From Terriglobia bacterium (GTDB lineage: Bacteria > Acidobacteriota > Terriglobia > UBA7540), in contig JAIQGA010000013.1 of the NCBI GenBank assembly GCA_020072925.1, forward strand, positions 1 to 49,339: 49,339 nt of DNA, written 5' to 3'. Made by a program: the position numbers and the translations under genes. Numbering within the stretch: the first letter of the stretch is position 1; every line of letters begins with the position of its first letter. The notes under the pieces are model-generated. The model had not been told where the DNA came from. It made no database searches and saw nothing but the letters and a program-made list of their open reading frames with translations. Shown one piece after another: positions 42,754 through 49,339 of this stretch.

Positions 42754-44745
42754 ATGAACGGAAACGGCAACTTGCGAGTCGGCTTGTATATCTGCCATTG
42801 CGGCACGAACATTGCCGGGACCATCGACGTGAAGGCGGTGGCGGCATGGGGCGAGACGTTGCCCGGCGTCGTCGTGTCGCGCGAGTACAAGTATATGTGC
42901 TCGGACCCCGGCCAGCAGCTTATCGTCGACGATGTGCGCGAGCAGCACCTGAACCGGATCGTCGTGGCGAGTTGTTCGCCCTTGCTTCACGAGCAGACCT
43001 TCCGTGGCGCCACCGCCAAGGCCGGCCTCAATCCATTTTTCTTCCACATGGTCAACGTGCGCGAGCACGATTCCTGGGTGCACGAGGACAAGCAGGCGGC
43101 CACCGAGAAGGCCAAAGACCTGATTCGCGCCGCGGTGCGCCGCGTGGCCTTCCACAAGCCCCTCGAAAAGAAGCGCGTGCCGATTCATCCCGACGTGCTG
43201 ATCGTGGGCGGGGGGATTGCCGGCATTCACGCGGCCCTGACGCTCGCCAACGCCGGCAAGCACGTTTACCTGGTGGAGCGCGAGCCCACTATCGGCGGGC
43301 ACATGGCGAAGTTCGACAAGACCTTTCCAACGCTCGACTGCGCGGCGTGCATCCTCACGCCCAAGATGACCGCCGTAAAGAAGCACCCCAACATCACCCT
43401 CTGGACGCTTTCCGACGTCACGCAAATCGAAGGCTACGTCGGAAACTTCACGGTCACCGTGAAGCGTCATCCGCGCTACATCATCGAAGACCTCTGCGTG
43501 GGCTGCCTGGAGTGCATCGAGGCCTGCGTGTACAAACAGGCCAAGTATCCCGACGAGTTCAACCTGGGCCTCGGCAAACGCAAGCCTATTTACATCCCCT
43601 TCCCGCAGGCCGTACCCCAGTTGCCGGTGATCGACCGCGAAACCTGCATCGAGTTCAAGAGCGGTCGCTGCAAGAAGACCTGCGTGGAGGTCTGCGGCGA
43701 CCGCAAGGCGATTGACTTCAAGCAGCAGGAATCCACCGAAACCATCAACGTCGGCAGCGTCATCCTGGCCACGGGATTTCAGGTGTTCGATGCCCGCCGG
43801 CTGCCGTATTACGGCTATGGGAAATTCCCCAACGTGTACACCTCGCTCGAGGCGGAGCGCCTGATTAACGCCGCGGGGCCGACGCAAGGCGAAGTCATCC
43901 TGCGCGATGGCCGCAAACCCAAGACCGTGGGCATCCTCCATTGCATCGGGTCGCGCGATGAGAACACCAACCGCTGGTGCTCAAGGGTTTGCTGCATGTA
44001 TTCGCTGAAGCTCGCGCACCTCATCAAGGAGCACACGGGCGCGGAGATCTTCAACTTCTACATCGATATCCGCACCCCCGGAAAAGGCTTCGAGGAGTTT
44101 TACCAGCGCCTGCTGAACGAAGGCGTGCACTTCATCCGCGGCAAGGGCGCGGAAATCAACACCTGGCCGCTCGATCCTTCGGAGGAAGGAAAGCTGATCA
44201 TCCGCGTGGAGGATACGCTCATCGGCAAGATTCGCCGCATTCCCGTGGACATGGTGGTGCTGAGCGTCGGGCTCGAGCCGCACGCGGACGCCGGGGACGT
44301 GCGTCGGCTGTTCAATATCAGTTGCTCCTCGGAAGGGTGGTTCCTCGAGCGCCATCCCAAGCTCGCTCCCGTGAATACGTTCACCGACGGCATCTTCCTG
44401 GCGGGCTGCTGCCAGGGGCCGAAGGATATCCCGGATAGCGTGGCGCAGGCCGGTGCGGCGGCCGCCGAGTCCCTGGCGCTCATCGATTCCAAGTTCGTCG
44501 AACTGGAGCCCAATACCGCCTACATCCTCGAGGAGGCGTGCTCGGGCTGCAAGACGTGCATTCCGCTCTGCCCGTACAGCGCTATCTCGTTTGTCGAGGC
44601 GAAGAAGAAGGCGGAGATCAACGAAGCGCTCTGCAAGGGTTGCGGGACGTGCGTGGCGGCGTGCCCATCCGGCTCGATTCGCCAGAACCTGTTCGAGGAC
44701 GAAGAGATCTTCGAGGAAATCAAGGGGGTGCTTGCCCATGCCTGA
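42754..44745 (+). CDS. hdrA: Heterodisulfide reductase subunit A-like flavoprotein
   Basis: A 663-residue protein from ATG 42754 (GGAGAGGAC upstream); the frame is open to 42601 but that extension is low in family character. LYICHCGTNIAGTIDV is the N-terminal HdrA domain. VLIVGGGIAGIHAALTLANA is the FAD site, then FPTLDCAACILTPKM and CVGCLECIEACVYKQ. Two C-terminal ferredoxin motifs follow: CSGCKTCIPLCPYSAI and CKGCGTCVAACPSGS. HdrA bifurcates electrons from H2 between a disulfide and ferredoxin in methanogens. It overlaps mvhD by 8 bp. Confidence 0.95.
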   Translation: MNGNGNLRVGLYICHCGTNIAGTIDVKAVAAWGETLPGVVVSREYKYMCSDPGQQLIVDDVREQHLNRIVVASCSPLLHEQTFRGATAKAGLNPFFFHMVNVREHDSWVHEDKQAATEKAKDLIRAAVRRVAFHKPLEKKRVPIHPDVLIVGGGIAGIHAALTLANAGKHVYLVEREPTIGGHMAKFDKTFPTLDCAACILTPKMTAVKKHPNITLWTLSDVTQIEGYVGNFTVTVKRHPRYIIEDLCVGCLECIEACVYKQAKYPDEFNLGLGKRKPIYIPFPQAVPQLPVIDRETCIEFKSGRCKKTCVEVCGDRKAIDFKQQESTETINVGSVILATGFQVFDARRLPYYGYGKFPNVYTSLEAERLINAAGPTQGEVILRDGRKPKTVGILHCIGSRDENTNRWCSRVCCMYSLKLAHLIKEHTGAEIFNFYIDIRTPGKGFEEFYQRLLNEGVHFIRGKGAEINTWPLDPSEEGKLIIRVEDTLIGKIRRIPVDMVVLSVGLEPHADAGDVRRLFNISCSSEGWFLERHPKLAPVNTFTDGIFLAGCCQGPKDIPDSVAQAGAAAAESLALIDSKFVELEPNTAYILEEACSGCKTCIPLCPYSAISFVEAKKKAEINEALCKGCGTCVAACPSGSIRQNLFEDEEIFEEIKGVLAHA

Positions 44746-45220
44746 AGCCAAACCTGAAACCCCGGCCGTCGGTCCCAAGAGATTTGAACCCAGGATCGTC
44801 GCCTTCTTTTGCAATTGGTGCACGTACCTGGCGGCGGACTTGGCGGGCACCTCGCGCATGAAGTACGCGCCCAACATGCGTGTTATTCGCACCATGTGCT
44901 CGGGGCGCGTGGACCCGCAGTTTGTCCTCGACGCTTTCGCGCATGGCGCCGATGGTGTGCTCATCGGCGGTTGTCATCCCGGGGATTGCCACTACCAGGA
45001 GGGCAATTACAAGGCGCTGCGACGCGTGCACTTACTCAAGCGCCTGCTCAGAGAAATGGGGATCGAAGAGGAGCGCTTTCGCCTGGAGTGGATTTCCGCC
45101 GCCGAGGCTGACCGGCTCAAGACCGCCGTCAACGACATGGTGGAGAAGGTGCGCGCGCTGGGCCCCCTGCGGCTCGAGACAACCGCGGAGTTCTTTCCGG
45201 AGGAGGTGAAAGTCGCATGA
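44738..45220 (+). CDS. mvhD: MvhD-like [2Fe-2S] linker subunit
   Basis: A 160-residue protein of the FrhD/MvhD family. FFCNWCTYLAADLAGTSRM, then RTMCSGRVDPQFVLDAF and GGCHPGDCHYQEGNYKA give the four-to-five cysteine set for the [2Fe-2S] cluster. It carries electrons from the hydrogenase to HdrA. It is encoded as a separate gene, with an 8-bp overlap with hdrA and a 4-bp overlap with mvhG. Confidence 0.94.
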   Translation: MPEAKPETPAVGPKRFEPRIVAFFCNWCTYLAADLAGTSRMKYAPNMRVIRTMCSGRVDPQFVLDAFAHGADGVLIGGCHPGDCHYQEGNYKALRRVHLLKRLLREMGIEEERFRLEWISAAEADRLKTAVNDMVEKVRALGPLRLETTAEFFPEEVKVA

Positions 45221-46224
45221 CGGACAAACCCAAAGTGGCCTTCTATTGGTGCGCCTCCTGCGGAGGGTGCGAAGAGGCGGTCGTCGATCTTGCGGAAGGC
45301 GTCCTCAACGTGGTGGCGGCGGTGGATATTGCCTTCTGGCCGGTCGCCCTCGACTTCAAGCGCCGCGACGTCGAAGCCATGGCGGATGGCGCGCTGCTGG
45401 CGTCGTTCGTGAATGGCGCGATTCGCACCACCGAGCAGGAAGAGATGGCTCACCTGCTGCGGCACAAATCCCAAGTCCTGGTGGCGTTCGGCTCCTGCGC
45501 GCAACTGGGCGGCATTCCCGGCCTCGCGAATCTGTCTTCGCGCGACGAGATTTTCCAGACCGTGTACAAGGAAGCGCCGTCGACCGTCAACCCTGAAGGT
45601 GCCTTGCCGAAGAGCCTGCACCGCGATAACGGTGACTGCGTTTCGCTCCCGGGATTTTACGAGACGGTCCGAGCGCTCAACCAGGTTGTGGATGTGGATT
45701 ATTACATCCCCGGTTGTCCGCCCACGCCCAAGATCATTCAGCAGGCCGTCGAGGCGTTGCTCAGTGGCAAGGCGCCGGAGAAAGGTTCAGTACTGGCGCC
45801 GGACCGCGCGCTCTGCGACGAGTGCCCGCGTAAGGACACCCGGCCTGAGAAGTTGACTCTGACCGCGTTCAAGCGGCCACAGGAAATCCTTATCGACGCG
45901 GAGAAATGCCTGCTGGCGCAGGGCGTGGTGTGCCTGGGGCCGGCCACTCGTGGCGGCTGCGAGGCGCTCTGCACGCGCGGGAATATGCCCTGCACGGGAT
46001 GCTTCGGCCCCACCAGCCGCGTCCGCGACTTCGGCGCGAAGGCGCTCTCCGCCACCGCCTCCATCATCGACAGCAACGACGAGAAGCAGATCGACCAGAT
46101 CCTGGATACCCTCCCTGATCCGGTGGGATTGTTCTATCGCTACAGTCTGCCGGCGTCGTTGCTCCGGCGGAAAAAGCTGCCGGAACAGCCTGCCACGAAA
46201 GGGTGCGCGCCGAAGGCCGGCTGA
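45217..46224 (+). CDS. mvhG: Group 3c [NiFe]-hydrogenase small subunit
   Basis: A 335-residue protein. WCASCGGCEEAVVDLAEGV gives the proximal cluster CxxCxxC-like start; AFGSCAQLGGIPGLAN, IPGCPPTP, CDECPRKD and CLGPATRGGCEALC / CTGCFGP supply the others, three [4Fe-4S] clusters in all. It transfers electrons from the Ni-Fe centre to MvhD. It ends 27 bp before mvhA. Confidence 0.94.
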   Translation: MTDKPKVAFYWCASCGGCEEAVVDLAEGVLNVVAAVDIAFWPVALDFKRRDVEAMADGALLASFVNGAIRTTEQEEMAHLLRHKSQVLVAFGSCAQLGGIPGLANLSSRDEIFQTVYKEAPSTVNPEGALPKSLHRDNGDCVSLPGFYETVRALNQVVDVDYYIPGCPPTPKIIQQAVEALLSGKAPEKGSVLAPDRALCDECPRKDTRPEKLTLTAFKRPQEILIDAEKCLLAQGVVCLGPATRGGCEALCTRGNMPCTGCFGPTSRVRDFGAKALSATASIIDSNDEKQIDQILDTLPDPVGLFYRYSLPASLLRRKKLPEQPATKGCAPKAG

Positions 46225-46251
46225 ATGAAGTCCGATCCTCAGTTGAGGTGA

Positions 46252-47814
46252 ATGAAGATGACCGATATCGCGAAGCAAACTCCGGAAACCGCACCGCAGC
46301 CGCAAACCGCAAAATCAGACGCACCGGTGCGCCGACGCATCACCATCGATCCCATCACGCGGCTGGAAGGACACGGCAAGATCGAGGTGTTCCTCAACGA
46401 CCAGGGCAACGTCGATCGCGCCTATTTCCAGGTCCCGGAATTGCGCGGCTTCGAACAGTTCGTGCGCGGCAGGCCCGCCGAGGATATGCCCCAGATCACC
46501 TCGCGCATCTGCGGTGTCTGCCCGACGGCGCATCACATGGCGGCTACGAAGGCGCTCGATGCGCTTTACCAGGTGACGCCACCACCTGCGGCGCGGAAGA
46601 TCCGCGAACTGTTTTACAGCACCTTCATGACCGAGGACCATGCCCTGCACTTCTATTTCTTGGGTGGGCCGGATTTCATTGTCGGACCACAGGCGCCCGC
46701 GGCCGAGCGCAATGTCCTCGGCGTAATCGCCAAGGTGGGAATCGAGGTGGGCCAGAAGGTGATCGCCATGCGCCGCCGGCTGCGCGAGCTCATGGCGCTC
46801 GTGGGCGGCAAGCCCGCTCATCCGGTGCTGGGCCTGCCCGGCGGCGTTGCCAAGCGGCTCACGGCCGAGGACCAGGCGCAATTCCAGCAGGTCGCCGCGG
46901 ATGCGGTCGAGTTCGCGCAATTCACCCTTGCTACCTTCGAGAGTGTTGTCCTCAAGAACAGCGAGTACGTAAAGCTGATTACCTCCGATGCTTTCACGCA
47001 CCGGACGTACTACCTGGGAATGGTGGACGAGCGCAACCGCGTGAACTTCTACGACGGCATGCTGCGCGTGGTCACGCCGGAGGGGAAGGAGTTCGCCAAG
47101 TTCCGTTCCGACCAGTACCTGGATTACGTCGCGGAGCATGTCGAGCCGTGGAGCTACATCAAGTTCGCGTTCCTGAAGCCCCTGGGTTGGAAAGGATTCG
47201 CCGAGGGCGCGGAGAGCGGCGTGTATTGCGTGGCGCCTTTGGCCCGACTGAATGCCTCCGAGGGATTGGCGACACCGCTCGCGCAAGAAGCCTACGAGAA
47301 GTTCTTCGCGACGCTGGGCGGCAAGCCGGTTCATCACACGCTGGCGAACCACTGGGCGCGGGTGATTGAGCTCCTGTACGCCGCCGAGCGCATGAAGGAA
47401 CTCGCCGCCGACCCGGAGATCATTGACCCGAACGTGCGCACGCTCCCAACGGCCGTGCCGCGTGAAGGCGTGGGCGTCGTTGAAGCGCCGCGCGGGACGC
47501 TCTTCCATCACTACCAGACCGATGAGCGCGGAATCATTCAGAAGGCGAATCTGATTGTCGCGACGCAGAACAACGCGGCACGCATTGCCATGAGTGTCGA
47601 GAAGGCCGCGAAGGGTCTCATCAAGAATGGCGAGGTCTCGGATGGGATCCTGAACATGATCGAGATGGCTTTCCGCGCTTATGATCCCTGCCACGGCTGC
47701 GCCACGCATTCGCTTCCGGGGAGCATGCCGCTCGTGGTGCGCGTTCACGACCATGCGGGGCAGATCGTTGCCAGCCTGCGGCGCGACGGCGATGGCGCGA
47801 TCCGCCGCTCGTGA
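46252..47814 (+). CDS. mvhA: Group 3c [NiFe]-hydrogenase large subunit
   Basis: A 520-residue protein. ITIDPITRLEGHGKIEVF near residue 25, the RICGVCPTAHHM ligand motif (about 84) and DPCHGCATHSLPG (about 478). About 34 residues follow the last His, a longer tail than in HydA, to be trimmed by the second protease. ATG 46252 or 46258 is the start, with GAGGTG upstream. H2-activating subunit of the Hdr-linked hydrogenase. Confidence 0.95.
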   Translation: MKMTDIAKQTPETAPQPQTAKSDAPVRRRITIDPITRLEGHGKIEVFLNDQGNVDRAYFQVPELRGFEQFVRGRPAEDMPQITSRICGVCPTAHHMAATKALDALYQVTPPPAARKIRELFYSTFMTEDHALHFYFLGGPDFIVGPQAPAAERNVLGVIAKVGIEVGQKVIAMRRRLRELMALVGGKPAHPVLGLPGGVAKRLTAEDQAQFQQVAADAVEFAQFTLATFESVVLKNSEYVKLITSDAFTHRTYYLGMVDERNRVNFYDGMLRVVTPEGKEFAKFRSDQYLDYVAEHVEPWSYIKFAFLKPLGWKGFAEGAESGVYCVAPLARLNASEGLATPLAQEAYEKFFATLGGKPVHHTLANHWARVIELLYAAERMKELAADPEIIDPNVRTLPTAVPREGVGVVEAPRGTLFHHYQTDERGIIQKANLIVATQNNAARIAMSVEKAAKGLIKNGEVSDGILNMIEMAFRAYDPCHGCATHSLPGSMPLVVRVHDHAGQIVASLRRDGDGAIRRS

Positions 47815-47848
47815 GCGTGTCGCACCTCCGAGCCTAGAAAGGGAACCC

Positions 47849-48331
47849 GTGAACGATCCCGTACGTGTGTTGTGTTTGGGGAATGAACTACTCGCCGACG
47901 ACGCCTTTGGGTGCGCGGTGGCTCGCGAAATCCGCGCCCAATTTCCGGGACAGGTCGTTTTATTAGAATCTAGGGCTTCGGGATTCGACCTCCTGGAGGA
48001 TGTAAAGAATGTCCGAAGTCTGGTCGTCGTGGACAGCGTCCAAACCTCCACCGCGCCAATCGGCGCACTTTTTGTCGTCCGCGAGGGTGACATCACGTCC
48101 CCTTCGGGCGGCTCCCCCCACTATGTCGGACTTTTCGAGACCCTCCGCGTGGCCCGGGAATTGCTCCTTCCTGTCCCTGAGGAGGTTGTCATCCTCGCGG
48201 TCGAGGTGGCCGACACCACCACTTTAGGTGGGCGGATGCACCCCGCCGTCGAGGCCGCGGTGCCGCGCGTGGCCCGCCTGGCCGTGGATTGGGCCCGGCG
48301 GTTCGCCTCGCAGGCCGCTTGCCGGCTCTAA
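47849..48331 (+). CDS. Hydrogenase maturation protease for MvhA
   Basis: A 160-residue HyaD-family peptidase from GTG 47849 with AAAGGGAA upstream. RVLCLGNELLADDAFGCAVA has the first conserved Asp, VRSLVVVDSVQTS the second, and GGSPHYVGLFETLRVA the metal His. By position, 34 bp after mvhA, it processes MvhA. Distinct from the HydA protease at 40018, as expected for one protease per large subunit. Confidence 0.9.
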   Translation: MNDPVRVLCLGNELLADDAFGCAVAREIRAQFPGQVVLLESRASGFDLLEDVKNVRSLVVVDSVQTSTAPIGALFVVREGDITSPSGGSPHYVGLFETLRVARELLLPVPEEVVILAVEVADTTTLGGRMHPAVEAAVPRVARLAVDWARRFASQAACRL

Positions 48332-48355
48332 GCCTCGGCTACCCCTCGAGCTGCT

Positions 48356-48649
48356 ATGTGCCTAGCCATCCCGGGAAAGATTCTGGAGACCAGCGAGCGC
48401 GACGGCGCCCCGACCGCGCGCGTGGATTTCGGCGGCGTCACGCGCCCGGTGCGCCTGGACTTCGTCCCGGAGGCGCAGGTGGGCGACTACGTGATTGTGC
48501 ACGTGGGCTTTGCCCTGAGCCGCGTCGACGCGGAAGAAGCCGCGCGCACTTACCAGCTCTTGGCCGAGATGGGGTTGCTGGAGGGCGAGGGACTGGAAGG
48601 CGAGGGCACTGCCGAGCCGCGCGCCCGCGAGCCTGACGCCGAGGGATGA
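48356..48649 (+). CDS. hypC: Hydrogenase assembly chaperone HypC
   Basis: A 97-residue protein starting [10 protein letters not shown], with the essential Cys2 that binds the Fe(CN)2CO precursor. [20 protein letters not shown] and [15 protein letters not shown] are the conserved OB-fold strands. The C-terminal 20 residues are an acidic Gly/Glu-rich tail. It overlaps hypD by 4 bp. Confidence 0.96.
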   Translation: MCLAIPGKILETSERDGAPTARVDFGGVTRPVRLDFVPEAQVGDYVIVHVGFALSRVDAEEAARTYQLLAEMGLLEGEGLEGEGTAEPRAREPDAEG

Positions 48650-49339
48650 AGTATCTCGACGAATATCGCGATGCGCGCCTGGCACGCGCCCTGGCCGCGG
48701 AAATCGCCCGCCGCGTCACCCGCCCATGGGTCCTGATGGAGATCTGCGGTGGGCAGACCCACACGCTGATGCGCTACGGCATCGACGAACTCCTGCCGCC
48801 GCGCCTCGAGCTCGTGCACGGCCCCGGCTGCCCGGTTTGCGTCACCCCGCTGGAAATCCTCGACCAAGCCATTGCCATTGCCTCCTTGCCAGATGTGATT
48901 CTGGTCTCCTATGGCGACATGCTGCGCGTGCCGGGGTCGCGCACGGATCTGTTCCACGCCAAGGCCGCCGGCGGTGACGTGCGCGTAGCGTACTCGCCGA
49001 CGGACGCGCTGAAGCTGGCGCGCGCGCATCCGGAGCGGCGCGTGGTGTTCCTGGGTATCGGCTTTGAGACCACGGCGCCCGCCAACGCCATGGCGGTGTG
49101 GCAGGCGCGGCAGGAGGGCCTCCGCAACTTTTCGATGCTCGCGTCGCACGTGCTGGTGCCTCCCGCGATCCGCTCGCTGCTCGATTCGCCTGGCCATCGC
49201 GTGCAGGGATTCATCGCGCCGGGCCACGTCTGCACGGTGATGGGCTACCGCGAATACGAAGCGCTCAGCCGCGACTATCGCGGGATCAAGTTCCCGCCCT
49301 TGCCGGGGGCGGAAGCGGAGGCGCGCAGCGTGGCGCAGT
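48646..49339 (+). CDS. hypD: Hydrogenase maturation factor HypD, partial
   Basis: The first 231 residues of HypD, running off the right edge. [15 protein letters not shown] holds the catalytic-site Cys; [39 protein letters not shown] and [17 protein letters not shown] are classic HypD motifs. HypD transfers Fe(CN)2CO with HypC. The final 22 residues after DYR (from about 49272) do not show the VVTGFEPxD pattern expected there. This may be an assembly fault at the contig end. Confidence 0.92.
   Translation, partial: MKYLDEYRDARLARALAAEIARRVTRPWVLMEICGGQTHTLMRYGIDELLPPRLELVHGPGCPVCVTPLEILDQAIAIASLPDVILVSYGDMLRVPGSRTDLFHAKAAGGDVRVAYSPTDALKLARAHPERRVVFLGIGFETTAPANAMAVWQARQEGLRNFSMLASHVLVPPAIRSLLDSPGHRVQGFIAPGHVCTVMGYREYEALSRDYRGIKFPPLPGAEAEARSVAQ

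Noticed and set aside
1-49339. CRISPR arrays, tRNA or rRNA genes, integrases and transposases
   Set aside because: None seen: no regularly spaced repeats, no tRNA-like T-loop/acceptor pattern recognised and no mobile-element protein among the frames.

Overview
The window reads as a bacterial chromosome fragment of high GC content. I infer Acidobacteriota. The supporting content is several PilZ proteins, many exported enzymes of the DUF2911, DUF4091, ceramidase-like and Gfo/Idh types, a GIDE-domain membrane protein, an NxxGxxAF-repeat protein, and many short palindromic intergenic repeats. The phylum is an inference; no rRNA or tRNA gene was seen.

Layout. 1-8.8 kb, minus strand: the start of a PLP-dependent decarboxylase, a PIG-L deacetylase, small exported proteins (DUF2911, a thioredoxin-like protein, an esterase, a hypothetical), then a probable acid-sugar cluster made of a DUF1537 kinase, a PdxA-type dehydrogenase, a LarA-like isomerase and an exported VOC protein. 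9-20.8 kb: an ACT-domain protein, a flippase-like membrane protein, a DUF4091 protein, an exported methyltransferase, two PilZ proteins, a STAS protein, an acetyltransferase, a ceramidase-like hydrolase, PPK2 and a GIDE protein. 20.9-24.4 kb: rpsO-pnp and a tandem PilZ protein. 24.4-27.7 kb, minus strand: glycosyltransferase, two PTPS paralogues, folE and an SDR, which together look like a tetrahydrobiopterin-type pathway. 27.7-35.1 kb: a TlpA thioredoxin, two small proteins, a Cu+ ATPase with a small downstream partner, a frameshifted NxxGxxAF protein and a Tat-exported Gfo/Idh/MocA oxidoreductase.

35.5-49.3 kb, plus strand, is the most notable region. A CNB-domain protein is followed by a group 3b [NiFe]-hydrogenase (hydBGDA) with its maturation protease. 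After a 535-bp gap come hdrC-hdrB-hdrA-mvhD-mvhG-mvhA, a second protease, hypC and the start of hypD. This places an NAD(P)-linked hydrogenase beside a methanogen-type flavin-bifurcating Hdr-Mvh module in a bacterium. The hydD small subunit carries an apparent internal deletion of about 75 nt that shifts the frame.

Short hairpin repeats starting with GTAG lie between genes and supply the TAG stop codon of three of them. The last residues of the window do not follow the expected HypD pattern and may mark a bad contig end.
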